A DNA stretch of 64,000 nucleotides from Qipengyuania marincola (GCF_029688625.1 NZ_JARULC010000003.1:496001-560000); one strand, 5' to 3'; positions 9,623 through 17,703 are shown, counted from the first letter of the stretch. Program-made: numbers and translations. Notes: generated from the letters alone by a model not told the origin.

Positions 9623-11388
9623 GCGCCGGCCTCCTTGATGAGGGGGCGGATGTCGGAAATGTCGACGTCGCGCGTTTCGTCCGGTCTCACCCCGAGAAGC
9701 GGGCCGATGCGGGGGACCAGCCGACCGACGATGGGTGCGGCAGTCCAGCCTGCCGTGCGCTGGAAGCTTGAAGCCACCGTGCCGCGCGGTTCGTCAAGCA
9801 TGGTCACGACCACGAAGCGCGGGCGGTCCATGGGAAATGCGGCGGCGAACGTCGAAACCAGCGCAGTCTTGCGATAGCCGGCGCTGCCACCCGGCTTCTC
9901 GGCCGAGCCGGTCTTGCCGCCCACGCGATAGCCGTGGGCATCGGCATTCTTGCCGGTTCCGAAAACGGCGATCGCACGCATGAGCTGGCGCATGCGGCTT
10001 GAAGTCGAGGCCTTGAAGACGCGGCGGCCCTGGGGCGCCTCGCCGGGTTCAAGCTTGCGCAGGGTCGCCGGGCGCCAGATGCCACCATTGACCATCGCCG
10101 CATAGGCGCTCGCAAGATGCAGCGGCGTGACCGCAATACCGTGGCCATAGCTGACCGTCATGTTGCGCAGGCGCGGCCATTTCTCGCCCGGCCAGATCGG
10201 GAAACCCTTCGCCGGCAGCTCGATATAGGGCCGCTCGTTCATGCCCATGTCTATCATGTAGCGGCGCATGCGTTCCGGGCCCAGCTCGTCCGCGATGCGG
10301 GCGGTGACGGTGTTCGAGGAATAGATCAGTGTCTCGACCACGTTCAGGCTGGTGCCCTTGGGATGCAGATCCTTGATTGCGAAGCGGCCGACCTTCACCG
10401 GTGTCGCATCGTAGCGCTTGCCGAAATCGCGCACCACGCCGGCGTCGATGGCCGCCGCGATGGAGAGCGGCTTGAAGGTCGAGCCAAGCTCGTAAACCTG
10501 GTTGGTCACGCGGTTGAACATCAGTTCCTGCCCGCGCGCGTCGATCTTGTTCGGGTCGAATTCGGGCAGCGAAGCGAGCGCCAGCACCTCGCCCGTATCG
10601 ACGTCCAGCACGATGCCGGCTGCGCCCTGCGCCGCGACGAGCTTCATGCCCCGGCGCAATTCGTCCTCCAGCGCGCCTTGCACTCGTGCATCGATCGAAA
10701 GCGGGATCGGCGTCCCGCGCGTCGCCGGATCGGCCAGCTGCGCGTCGAGCACCTGCTCCATCCCGACGCGGCCCTTGCCGTCCGCTGCGACATAGCCAAG
10801 GACGTGCGCAGCCATCGATCCTTGCGGATAGTGGCGATCGTTTTCCAGCGGCATTTCCAGCGCCAGTTCGCCGATTTCCTGTACCCGGTTCGCTTCTTCG
10901 GGCAGCACCCGGCGACGGATATAGCCCTGCTTGCCGGCAGCGAATTGGGCGGCGATCCGAGCCTCGTCGATATCGGGGAAGATGGCCTTGAGCCGCGCCG
11001 CGACATCCTTGGGATCGCGCACCAACGGCGCCCCGTCTTCGCCCATGGCGGTCGGGTTGAACCACAAGGCATAGGCGGGAAAGGCGCGCGCCATCGGCAT
11101 GCCGTTGCGGTCGGTGATCTCCCCGCGCGCGGGCAGTAGCGCTTCCTCCAGCGAGGCCGCACGCAGCGAGCGATCCGACATTCCCAGATAGCCGATGCGA
11201 AGCAAAGCCGTGAGCGCGATGAAAGCGAACGCGAGAACGATCCACAGCACACGCCAGCGCGCCATCGTCAAAGCATGCTGGCGCAAAGTGACGAGCTGCA
11301 CCCGGCTCGACGCCACCGCCATGCTTACCGCGCCATAGGGCCGGCCTCCGGTCGCGATTGCGGGACCGAAGCCCGAAAAGGCGTTCAC
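9619..11388 (-). CDS. ftsI: FtsI (PBP3), septal peptidoglycan transpeptidase (GTG start)
   Basis: FtsI is the class B penicillin-binding protein that cross-links septal peptidoglycan. The 589-residue protein has a cytoplasmic tail, one membrane anchor at about residues 45-67, a PBP dimerisation domain and a transpeptidase domain. The active-site motifs are STFK at 303-306, SSN at 357-359 and KTGS at 492-495. The start codon is GTG at 11388, overlapping the ftsL stop as GTGA. Several in-frame ATGs follow within the tail, so a slightly shorter product is possible. Its position next to ftsL and ftsW supports the divisome role rather than PBP2. Confidence 0.95.
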   Translation of the reverse strand: MNAFSGFGPAIATGGRPYGAVSMAVASSRVQLVTLRQHALTMARWRVLWIVLAFAFIALTALLRIGYLGMSDRSLRAASLEEALLPARGEITDRNGMPMARAFPAYALWFNPTAMGEDGAPLVRDPKDVAARLKAIFPDIDEARIAAQFAAGKQGYIRRRVLPEEANRVQEIGELALEMPLENDRHYPQGSMAAHVLGYVAADGKGRVGMEQVLDAQLADPATRGTPIPLSIDARVQGALEDELRRGMKLVAAQGAAGIVLDVDTGEVLALASLPEFDPNKIDARGQELMFNRVTNQVYELGSTFKPLSIAAAIDAGVVRDFGKRYDATPVKVGRFAIKDLHPKGTSLNVVETLIYSSNTVTARIADELGPERMRRYMIDMGMNERPYIELPAKGFPIWPGEKWPRLRNMTVSYGHGIAVTPLHLASAYAAMVNGGIWRPATLRKLEPGEAPQGRRVFKASTSSRMRQLMRAIAVFGTGKNADAHGYRVGGKTGSAEKPGGSAGYRKTALVSTFAAAFPMDRPRFVVVTMLDEPRGTVASSFQRTAGWTAAPIVGRLVPRIGPLLGVRPDETRDVDISDIRPLIKEAGA

Positions 11389-11894
11389 TGGCCCACCTCG
11401 GCCACGACCGTGACCGCGCCGACCGGCTGGGTCAGGCGCTGTGCGAGATCACCGGCCACCAATTCGCGCCGGTCGTTGCGCGCCGTGCGAGCGGCGGGCG
11501 CATCGTCCTCTCCCAGCCAGTCGGCCAGCAGGCCCTGCTCCTCGCGCGGGGGACGATTCAGCGCCACGCGCACCGGCGAGGGCGCATCGACGCCGCGCGG
11601 CGTGCCGAGCGCGGCAAGCTGGCGCTCGCTCTCGAGATACTGGTCCGCCCGCGGGGGGCCGTATCCGAACTCGACCGCGTTCCAATTCGCCAGCTGCTGC
11701 TGGTTGGCGCGCGTCTGGAATTCGGTTTCCAGCATCATTTTTTCCTGCTGCGCCGCGATGATGCGCCGCTCGGTCAGGCGGACCTCGCTCTTGACCGCAT
11801 TGACCTTGAAGGTGAGCGCAAGGAGCAGTCCCAGACAGACCGCGAGGATCAGGGCCCAACCGATCTGGCGCATGCGCGACCCGGCAACCATCAC
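11385..11894 (-). CDS. ftsL: FtsL-like divisome protein
   Basis: This small bitopic protein lies between rsmH and ftsI, where ftsL sits in dcw clusters. It has one membrane segment at about residues 12-31. A predicted periplasmic helix follows ([22 protein letters not shown]), rich in charged and Q residues as in the FtsL/FtsB coiled coil. The C-terminal half, about 80 residues rich in Pro, Arg and acidic residues, is longer than in many FtsL proteins. The start is either GTG at 11894 (GTGA overlap with rsmH) or the next codon, ATG at 11891. FtsL is poorly conserved in sequence, so the call rests on position and topology. Confidence 0.85.
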   Translation of the reverse strand: MMVAGSRMRQIGWALILAVCLGLLLALTFKVNAVKSEVRLTERRIIAAQQEKMMLETEFQTRANQQQLANWNAVEFGYGPPRADQYLESERQLAALGTPRGVDAPSPVRVALNRPPREEQGLLADWLGEDDAPAARTARNDRRELVAGDLAQRLTQPVGAVTVVAEVGQ

Positions 11895-12829
11895 GCGGCC
11901 TCCCGCGCAGGAGTGGCCGTGCGCGTGGCATAGCGCAGCACGGAGGACCGGGCACGAGGATTGCGGGCGATTTCAGCTTCGCCCGGCTTGATCGCCTTGC
12001 TGACACGAGAGAAGACCGGATCGTCCTGCGCCGCCAGTGGGACGTGACGCGAGGCGCTCGGGGTTGAGGATGCCTCGCGCAGGAAGCGCTTGACGATCCG
12101 GTCTTCGAGGCTGTGGAAGCTGACCACCGCAAGGCGCCCCCCTTCGCGCAGCAGGTGTTCGGCAGCCGACAGGCCTTGGGACAGTTCGTCGAGCTCGCCG
12201 TTCACGTGAATTCTGATGGCCTGAAAGGTCCGGGTGGCCGGGTCCTTCTTGTCGTGCGGCTTAAAGCCCAGCGCCTTGCGCACGACCCTTGCCAGTTCGC
12301 CGGTCGTCTCCAACGGGCGTGCAGCCACGATCGCCCGCGCGACGCGGCGCGACTGGCGCTCCTCACCATACTGGTAGATGACGTCCGCGATCGTGCCCTC
12401 GTCTGCGGTGTTGAGGAAATCGGCGGCGCTTTCGCCCTCCTGGCTCATGCGCATGTCGAGCGGACCGTCGGCCGAAAAGGCGAACCCGCGAGCTGCCTGG
12501 TCGAGCTGCATGGACGATACGCCGATATCCATCACGATCCCGTCGACTCGCGCCACCCCGGCCGATGTCATGACGTCGAGCATTTCGGAGAAACGATGCG
12601 GGTGGAGAATAAGGCGCGGCGGGTTTTCCCCCGTCTCGCGCCAGGTGCGACCCGAAGCAATCGCATCGGGATCCCGGTCGAAGGCGTGCACGATTGCGCC
12701 GCGATCGAGCAACGCACGCGTATAGCCGCCCGCACCGAAGGTCGCGTCGATCACGACGTCGCCCGGCTGCGGGTCCAGCGCGTCGATCACCTCATCGAGG
12801 AGGACGGGAATATGGGGCGCCGCGCTCAT
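11891..12829 (-). CDS. rsmH: RsmH (MraW), 16S rRNA m4C1402 methyltransferase
   Basis: RsmH methylates N4 of C1402 of 16S rRNA using S-adenosylmethionine. The protein has 312 residues. The N-terminus [12 protein letters not shown] is followed by the SAM-binding glycine loop [14 protein letters not shown], with FDRDP downstream. The later [15 protein letters not shown] motif is diagnostic of the family. The ATG at 12829 overlaps the mraZ stop as ATGA. As in most bacteria, it is the second gene of the cluster, directly after mraZ. Confidence 0.97.
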   Translation of the reverse strand: MSAAPHIPVLLDEVIDALDPQPGDVVIDATFGAGGYTRALLDRGAIVHAFDRDPDAIASGRTWRETGENPPRLILHPHRFSEMLDVMTSAGVARVDGIVMDIGVSSMQLDQAARGFAFSADGPLDMRMSQEGESAADFLNTADEGTIADVIYQYGEERQSRRVARAIVAARPLETTGELARVVRKALGFKPHDKKDPATRTFQAIRIHVNGELDELSQGLSAAEHLLREGGRLAVVSFHSLEDRIVKRFLREASSTPSASRHVPLAAQDDPVFSRVSKAIKPGEAEIARNPRARSSVLRYATRTATPAREAA

Positions 12830-13311
12830 TTGCCTTTCGCCTTTGCATCGGCGAGCAGGCTTTCGCAGGCGGCCTTGGCGCTCGCCCAGTCGTCGCCCAT
12901 CTTGGCGAGCTCGTCAGGATTCCAGAGAGTGAAAAACCGTCCGCCGCCCTGGAAATAGAGGCCATCCTCGATCCCGGCGAGATTGCGCAAGTGCTCGGGC
13001 ATGACGAAGCGACCGCTGTCGTCGAAGGGCATCTCAAGGAAGCCGAACAGCTGGCTGGCACGCGTGTCGCGGTCGAAATCCTTGCCGACGCGAACGGCGA
13101 TCTCTTCTTCGCGGTCGAGCTGGGCGTCGAGTTCTTCCTTGCGGCTGAGGCCGAAGCCGACGAGGCAGTTCCACGTCGGGTGCTTCATCAGGCACAGGAC
13201 GCGGCCGTCGCTGCTCTCCTTTACGGCCTTGCGGAACAGGGGCGGAAGCACAAAGCGGCCCTTGTCGCCCGAGGGCGAATAGGCCTGTCCGCTGTACCCT
13301 CCGAAAGACAC
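12826..13311 (-). CDS. mraZ: MraZ, regulator of the dcw cluster (GTG start)
   Basis: MraZ is an AbrB-fold DNA-binding protein that represses its own operon in E. coli. The 161-residue protein shows two SpoVT/AbrB-like repeats: [13 protein letters not shown] near the N-terminus and [13 protein letters not shown] near residue 100. The frame opens at a GTG at 13311, directly after an in-frame TAA, so no earlier start exists. GGGG lies only a few nt upstream of this GTG, which is a poor ribosome-binding arrangement. A much better Shine-Dalgarno plus ATG lies 44 nt upstream in another frame (see findings). Repeats likely to be MraZ targets lie upstream. Confidence 0.94.
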   Translation of the reverse strand: MSFGGYSGQAYSPSGDKGRFVLPPLFRKAVKESSDGRVLCLMKHPTWNCLVGFGLSRKEELDAQLDREEEIAVRVGKDFDRDTRASQLFGFLEMPFDDSGRFVMPEHLRNLAGIEDGLYFQGGGRFFTLWNPDELAKMGDDWASAKAACESLLADAKAKGK

Positions 13312-13367
13312 TTACCCCGGTTCCCGATCTCGCGTTCGACATCCCCCTCGGACATGACTTCCTCCCC

Positions 13368-13389
13368 CTCGCCCACACGTGTGGGCGAG
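13368..13389 (-). promoter_or_regulatory. Perfect 22-bp inverted repeat in the mraZ leader
   Basis: The two 11-nt arms CTCGCCCACAC and GTGTGGGCGAG are exact reverse complements. In the mraZ transcript this would fold into a stable hairpin about 57 nt before the GTG start and directly ahead of a GGGGGAGGAAG sequence. As DNA it could equally be a dimeric protein site. No T-run follows, so it is not a simple intrinsic terminator. Function is inferred only. Confidence 0.55.
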
Positions 13390-13391
13390 CT

Positions 13392-13411
13392 GCATCGCTT
13401 GCGGGCGATGC
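13392..13411 (-). promoter_or_regulatory. Second stem-loop in the mraZ leader
   Basis: Arms GCATCGC and GCGATGC are separated by a 6-nt loop, 2 nt from the 22-bp inverted repeat. Both hairpins would lie in the 5' untranslated part of the mraZ mRNA if transcription starts in the AT-rich stretch near 13510. The tandem layout suggests an RNA leader element, but no known riboswitch or attenuator is recognised. Confidence 0.4.
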
Positions 13412-13440
13412 GCGCATAGACAGCCTTGTCCGAATGTTCC

Positions 13441-13498
13441 GTGGGTGTATCGCGGGACCGGCGGGGATGAAAGGGAAAATTGCGGGATTTCACGGGAT
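13441..13498 (+). repeat. Six GGG-core repeats at about 10-bp spacing (putative MraZ boxes, promoter-proximal array)
   Basis: On the plus strand, GGG cores start at 13443, 13454, 13464, 13473, 13484 and 13494, mostly as GCGGGAT or close variants. E. coli MraZ binds direct repeats of TGGGN with a 10-bp period upstream of mraZ (family knowledge). The same period and G-core here, just upstream of mraZ, make this the likely operator. It lies between the likely promoter and the mraZ start. Orientation is opposite to the second array at 13598-13655. Confidence 0.6.
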
Positions 13499-13517
13499 AA
13501 ACCCGCAAACTATTGTT

Positions 13518-13547
13518 TTATGGCATATTTTTCGCGCAAACGATCAA
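13518..13547 (-). promoter_or_regulatory. Possible mraZ promoter in the AT-rich core between the two arrays
   Basis: Read on the minus strand, a TTGATC at 13547-13542 is followed after 18 nt by CCATAA at 13523-13518, in the most AT-rich stretch of the region (about 13499-13597). The -35 position falls almost exactly midway between the two repeat arrays. The -10 match is weak, so this is a candidate only. Confidence 0.35.
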
Positions 13548-13597
13548 GGCAAATTCCTAACGCATTGCTAATGGCGATCTTGAAAAGACTAGCATTT

Positions 13598-13655
13598 TTC
13601 CCGCCAAAAGCAGGCTATCCCGAGATTTCCCCGACTCGCTCCCGCACATTCCCGC
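13598..13655 (-). repeat. Five GGG-core repeats facing the first array (putative MraZ boxes, distal array)
   Basis: On the minus strand, heptamers GCGGGAA, GCGGGAG, TCGGGGA, TCGGGAT and GCGGGAA start at 13655, 13645, 13634, 13623 and 13604. Spacing is 10, 11 and 11 bp, then 19 bp, as if one copy were missing. The unit is the same as in the array at 13441-13498 but reversed, so the two arrays point toward each other across the promoter core. It begins 3 nt from the stop of the upstream lipoprotein gene. Confidence 0.55.
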
Positions 13656-13657
13656 GC

Positions 13658-14410
13658 TCAGAAATCGAGCGCTGCGGCGACCAGGTTATCGAGCGAGCCA
13701 GCACGCCGCGGGGGCGGATCGCCCTCGCCCTCCCAGTCGAGGATCGCCGCATCGGCCAGCAGCGTCACCCGGCCATCGCCGACCAGGCATTGCGCGAGCA
13801 CGCCGGTCTCCGAGACGTGACATTCGGACGGAGCGCCCGGTTCGACGCGGACGAATTGCCCGGGGAGGTTCACAGGAAACTGCCCGTCATAGGCTTCGAC
13901 CCAGCGTTCGCCGACGGGCTGCGTCTCGTCGAACTGCAGTTCCAGCCCCCAGCGCTTGAGGATGGGCGAGATGAGCACGACGTCCTGCGGCCGCCGACGA
14001 TCTCCGATCGAAAACTCGCTATGCCGGGTGAGCAGGGGATCCGCGAAAACGAGCAGTCGCCCGCCACCGCGTACCCATTCGTCCAGCGCCACGTTCTCCG
14101 ACGGTGCCAGCGGCCGCGGCTGCGCCAGCAGCAGGCGATCATACTGCGCAAGGATTTCCGGCTCCAGCGCATCGACCGGCGTCAGGGTGAATCGGTATTC
14201 GAGTTGCGCGCGGACCCAGTCAGGGCCGCGCGCCTCGTCGATCAACGCCGCAAGGTCGCCGCCTTCTCCCCAATAGATGGGCAAGGTCGAGAAGAGAGCC
14301 AGTTCTGCCTTGCTCGTGTCTTCCGAGGCGGCCTTGGGCCCTATGCCACAAGCTGCAAGCGCAAGGCACAGGGCTGCGACCAGCCCCGCCCTATTCTGCA
14401 GGATCGACAT
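13658..14410 (-). CDS. Lipoprotein with GldG/DUF4350-like domain, function unknown
   Basis: The 250-residue protein starts with a lipoprotein signal peptide ending in the lipobox LAAC at about residue 21. The mature part has EYRFTLTPVDALEPEILAQYD and then VRGGGRLLVFADPLL. That pattern resembles the ABC-transporter auxiliary domain of GldG/DUF4350 proteins, which have a lost or regulatory glutamine-amidotransferase-like fold. It overlaps by 20 nt the membrane-protein gene upstream, and its stop borders the mraZ repeat array. A cell-envelope role is possible from context. No precise function can be given. Confidence 0.8.
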   Translation of the reverse strand: MSILQNRAGLVAALCLALAACGIGPKAASEDTSKAELALFSTLPIYWGEGGDLAALIDEARGPDWVRAQLEYRFTLTPVDALEPEILAQYDRLLLAQPRPLAPSENVALDEWVRGGGRLLVFADPLLTRHSEFSIGDRRRPQDVVLISPILKRWGLELQFDETQPVGERWVEAYDGQFPVNLPGQFVRVEPGAPSECHVSETGVLAQCLVGDGRVTLLADAAILDWEGEGDPPPRRAGSLDNLVAAALDF

Positions 14411-14753
14411 CGCCGGCAGGCTCGGGTGCAGCGGACGACGGCGTTGCCGCCGGTGTGGCTACCGGTGTCGCGGGCAGGTCCGGCACGACGCCGGCTTCGA
14501 CCAGCGGGTCGTTTTGCGGTGCCATCGCGCTCGGCTCGGTCGTGGGAGCGGCTTCGGGCACGGCGGTCGCATCGGTGCGGGCCGCCCGGTTGCTGACCAC
14601 GCTGGCCAGCGCCACCAGCAGTATCATCAAGATCACGCCGGTCGCGCCGATCTGCAGGCGCTGGATGTTGCGTGCCCGCCGCGCGCTGCTGCCGGGCACC
14701 TCGGGCAGTTCGCCCGGCGCCGGCTTGCGGCTCATGTCGAAGAAGTGGCCCAT
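14391..14753 (-). CDS. Single-pass membrane protein with Pro/Ala/Thr-rich tail, unknown
   Basis: From the ATG at 14753 the product has 120 residues: a basic N-terminal tail, one hydrophobic segment (about residues 36-56) and a periplasmic low-complexity tail rich in Ala, Pro and Thr. A second ATG at 14735 would shorten the tail by six residues. A longer open frame extends upstream, but it enters the cysK end and is not protein-like. Nothing identifies the family. Its 20-nt overlap with the lipoprotein gene suggests the two are made together and may form a unit at the envelope. Confidence 0.7.
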   Translation of the reverse strand: MGHFFDMSRKPAPGELPEVPGSSARRARNIQRLQIGATGVILMILLVALASVVSNRAARTDATAVPEAAPTTEPSAMAPQNDPLVEAGVVPDLPATPVATPAATPSSAAPEPAGDVDPAE

Positions 14754-14787
14754 GGAGCTTCGGGATAGGCCGGCAAGCCCGCCCCGG

Positions 14788-15804
14788 TCAATCGTCGCCC
14801 TGCAACCAGTCGAACACTGGCAGGCCCTTCGCCTCCAGCCAGTCAGCATCGTAAAGGGTCGAGAGATAGCGGAAACCGGTATCGCACAGGATGGTGGCGA
14901 CACGTGGCTGTTCGCGTCCCTCCGTCACCAATTGCTTGCCGAGCGCAATCGCCCCGGCCACGTTTATGCCGGACGACAGCCCAAGGCACAGCCCCTCCTC
15001 GCGCAACAGGCGGCGGACCCAGACGAGCCCCTCCTCATCCGAAATGCGGAACTGCGTGTCGATCGGTGCGCCTTCGAGATTGGCGGTGATGCGCCCCTGC
15101 CCGATGCCCTCCGCCACCGAAGATCCCTCGGCCTTGAGCTCGCCATTGGCGAAATAATTGTAGAGCGCCGCCCCATGCGGATCAGTCAGCGCGATACACA
15201 CGTTCTCGTCGAATTCCTTGAGGCCCATGCCGACCCCGGCGATCGTGCCGCCGGTTCCGGCAGCGCAAGTGAATCCGTCGATCCGGCCCTCCAGCTGCTG
15301 CCACAGCTCCTTCGCCGTACCCTCGATATGCGCTTTGCGATTGGCGGTGTTGTCGAATTGGCCCGCCCAGATCGCGCCCTCCGTCTCTTCCGCCATCCGG
15401 CGCGAGACGTGCTGGAAGTGGTTGGGATCGGCATATTTGGTCGGCGGCACCGTCACCAGTTCGGCGCCCAGCGCGCGGATCGTCTGCATCTTCTCGCGGC
15501 TCTGGTTGTCCGGCATCACGATGATCGTGCGATAGCCCAGCGCATTGGCCACCAGCGCGATGCCGATGCCCGTGTTCCCGGCCGTCCCCTCGACCACTGT
15601 CCCGCCGGGTTGCAGTTCGCCGCGCGCCTCCGCATCGCGAATGATGTAGAGCGCGGCCCGGTCCTTCACCGAGGCGCCGGGATTGGCGAATTCGCATTTG
15701 CCGTAGATGTCGCAGCCAGCTTCGGCACTTGGCCCCTCGAGACGCACGAGCGGGGTGTTGCCGATGAGGTCGAGCGTATGCTCGCGAACGGGAATTGTGG
15801 TCAT
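14788..15804 (-). CDS. cysK: Cysteine synthase A-type, PLP-dependent O-acetylserine sulfhydrylase
   Basis: This enzyme converts O-acetylserine and sulfide to cysteine. The 338-residue protein has the PLP lysine K47 in NPGASVKDR, the substrate loop EGTAGNTGIG (TSGNTG in most CysK) and the phosphate-binding GTGGT. The start MTTIPVREHTLDLIGNTPLVRL at 15804 gives the standard N-terminus; the frame's extra 12 upstream codons are not conserved. Some relatives with this TAGNTG loop are annotated as cysteine synthase or as cystathionine beta-synthase-like, so exact substrate choice is open. It follows the ferredoxin gene by 42 nt and is probably co-transcribed. Confidence 0.9.
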   Translation of the reverse strand: MTTIPVREHTLDLIGNTPLVRLEGPSAEAGCDIYGKCEFANPGASVKDRAALYIIRDAEARGELQPGGTVVEGTAGNTGIGIALVANALGYRTIIVMPDNQSREKMQTIRALGAELVTVPPTKYADPNHFQHVSRRMAEETEGAIWAGQFDNTANRKAHIEGTAKELWQQLEGRIDGFTCAAGTGGTIAGVGMGLKEFDENVCIALTDPHGAALYNYFANGELKAEGSSVAEGIGQGRITANLEGAPIDTQFRISDEEGLVWVRRLLREEGLCLGLSSGINVAGAIALGKQLVTEGREQPRVATILCDTGFRYLSTLYDADWLEAKGLPVFDWLQGDD

Positions 15805-15846
15805 GGTCTGCGAGTTAGGCGCAGGGTCTCGACCGCGCAAACAACA

Positions 15847-16164
15847 TCAATCTTCAGGCGCGATAGTAACCTTCAGCCCGTCGAGCTCTGCGGTGAAGGG
15901 GATCTGGCAAGACAGGCGGGACGTGGGTTCGCGATGCTCGGTGGATTCGAGCAGATCGTCCTCGTCCTCGCTCATCTCGGGCAGCTTGTCCGCAAAGGCG
16001 GCATCCACATGGACGTGGCAGGTCGCGCAGGAACAACAGCCACCGCACAAGGCCAGCAGTTCGTCGAAGCCGTTGTCGCGAATGGCCTCCATCACGGTCA
16101 GGCCGTCCTCGACCTCGATTTCGGAGGTGTCGCCTTCGCGGGTGGTGACGATCAGCTTCGGCAT
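15847..16164 (-). CDS. 2Fe-2S ferredoxin, adrenodoxin/ISC type
   Basis: This small electron carrier has 105 residues. Cluster ligands are C40, C46, C49 and C86, in the pattern C-x5-C-x2-C-x36-C, which is that of vertebrate-type/ISC ferredoxins. CATCHVHVD follows the cluster loop and RLSCQIPF holds the last ligand. The ATG at 16164 gives [11 protein letters not shown], the typical start; an upstream in-frame ATG adds seven residues. It lies divergently from the DNA glycosylase gene, with 91 nt between the starts. Partner enzymes (a P450 or the Isc machinery) are not in the window. Confidence 0.92.
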   Translation of the reverse strand: MPKLIVTTREGDTSEIEVEDGLTVMEAIRDNGFDELLALCGGCCSCATCHVHVDAAFADKLPEMSEDEDDLLESTEHREPTSRLSCQIPFTAELDGLKVTIAPED

Positions 16165-16255
16165 TCGGACTATCCTCGGTTGCAAAGGGCCACTGGCCCG
16201 ACCTATGCGGGCGGCTGCTATTCAATCGGACGCGGGAAGGCAAGCGCGCGACACC

Positions 16256-16873
16256 ATGGGCCTGACAAACGCACAATTGCGCGAGCATCTCGATACGGTC
16301 GCGCAGAAGGATGGTGTGGTCGCCGCCGCACTGGAAAGGTGCGGCTACCCCGAGGAGAGGATCAGGCCGACCGGCTACCGGACTCTCCTGCGCACCATCG
16401 TCGGGCAGCAGGTCAGCGTCGCCGCGGCAGCCTCGGTGTGGAACAAGCTCGAGGCAGAACTGGGCGAGGACATGCTGCCGCAAGAGCTTCTGGCGCGCGA
16501 TTTCGACACCTTGCGCGCCTGCGGCCTGTCGCGCCAGAAACAGGGCTATGCCCGCTCGCTATGCGAATTGGTGGCGAGCGGCGAGCTTGGCCTTGACGAC
16601 CTGCCCGAGGATGACGAGGCGGCGATTGCCGAGCTGACGCGGATCAAGGGGATCGGTCGCTGGTCGGCGGAAATCTACCTGCTTTTCGCGGAAGGCCGCC
16701 CGGACATCTGGCCCGCCGGCGACCTGGCCGTGCAGGAAGCGGTGGGGCGCCTGCTCGCACTGCCGGCCCGGCCGAGCGAAAAGGAAACCCGCACGCTGGG
16801 AGAGCAGTGGCGGCCCCATCGCGGCGCGATGGCGATTTTCACCTGGCACACTTACAACAATGCCGCGCTTTGA
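16256..16873 (+). CDS. DNA-3-methyladenine glycosylase II-like (AlkA family, HhH-GPD)
   Basis: This base-excision repair enzyme removes alkylated bases. The 205-residue protein is a single HhH-GPD domain. The helix-hairpin-helix LTRIKGIGRWSAEI is at about 128-140 and the catalytic aspartate D156 lies in WPAGDLAVQ. The TGYRTLLRTIVGQQVS segment near residue 40 is also typical. It is shorter than E. coli AlkA because the N-terminal domain is absent, as in many alphaproteobacterial homologues. The start is the ATG at 16256; an in-frame ATG at 16205 would add 17 residues. Confidence 0.9.
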   Translation: MGLTNAQLREHLDTVAQKDGVVAAALERCGYPEERIRPTGYRTLLRTIVGQQVSVAAAASVWNKLEAELGEDMLPQELLARDFDTLRACGLSRQKQGYARSLCELVASGELGLDDLPEDDEAAIAELTRIKGIGRWSAEIYLLFAEGRPDIWPAGDLAVQEAVGRLLALPARPSEKETRTLGEQWRPHRGAMAIFTWHTYNNAAL

Positions 16874-16896
16874 CAGGCGCAATCATGGAGAGAGAC

Positions 16897-17703
16897 ATGG
16901 CGGACCGTAAAGCGATCTTCATCACCGGCGGCGGGTCGGGCATCGGCCGTGCGGTCGCGACCTATTTCGGCGCACGCGACTGGTTCGTCGGCGTAGGCGA
17001 TATCGACCAGGCGGGCATGGACGAGACGCTCGGCGAAATCGGCCACGGCTTCACCTATGCCCACAAGTTCGACGTGCGCGACCGCGCGGCATGGGACGAG
17101 GCGCTCGACAGCTTCGCGACCGCCGCGGGCGGGCGGATCGACGTCGTCTTCAACAACGCCGGCATACCGATCGGCGGCTCGTTGATCGAGAACTCGACCG
17201 AAGAGATCGAGCGCTGCCTCGATATCAATCTCAAGGGTGTGCTGTTCGGGGCGCAGGCCGCCTATCCGCACCTCAAGAAAACAGCGCCCGGATCCTGCCT
17301 GCTCAATACGGCAAGCGCGGCGGGAATTTACGGCACGCCCGGTGCCAGCGTTTATTCGGCGACCAAGTTCGGCGTGCGCGCGATCACCGAAAGCCTCGAC
17401 GGCGAATGGGCGGAAGACGGGATCAAGGTCCGCTCGCTGATGCCCAGCTTCATCGACACCCCGCTGCTCGACCACACGCCGAACGCTCAGACCAACGAGG
17501 GCATCCGCCAGCGCGTGACGGAGGCGGGGCTGGAGATCACCCCGGTGCTCGAAGTTGCGCAGGCCGCGTGGGACGCGGTGCATGGCGAAAAGCTGCACAC
17601 GACCGTCGGCAAGACGGCAAGGCAAATGGCCTTCGCGGCGCGCTGGCTGCCCGGCCGCGTCCGCAAGCAGACCCGCGCGAGTGCCCGGCCGCTGGGCCGG
17701 TAG
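16897..17703 (+). CDS. Short-chain dehydrogenase/reductase
   Basis: This is an NAD(P)-dependent oxidoreductase of the classical SDR family, 268 residues long. The cofactor loop TGGGSGIGRA is at 10-19, NNAG at about 86-89, and the catalytic Ser140, Tyr153 and Lys157 lie in NTAS and YSATK. The start is the ATG at 16897, with GGAGAG a few nt upstream; an in-frame ATG at 16885 is less well placed. The basic C-terminal tail (RKQTRASARPLGR) is unusual but short. The substrate cannot be told from sequence. Confidence 0.9.
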   Translation: MADRKAIFITGGGSGIGRAVATYFGARDWFVGVGDIDQAGMDETLGEIGHGFTYAHKFDVRDRAAWDEALDSFATAAGGRIDVVFNNAGIPIGGSLIENSTEEIERCLDINLKGVLFGAQAAYPHLKKTAPGSCLLNTASAAGIYGTPGASVYSATKFGVRAITESLDGEWAEDGIKVRSLMPSFIDTPLLDHTPNAQTNEGIRQRVTEAGLEITPVLEVAQAAWDAVHGEKLHTTVGKTARQMAFAARWLPGRVRKQTRASARPLGR

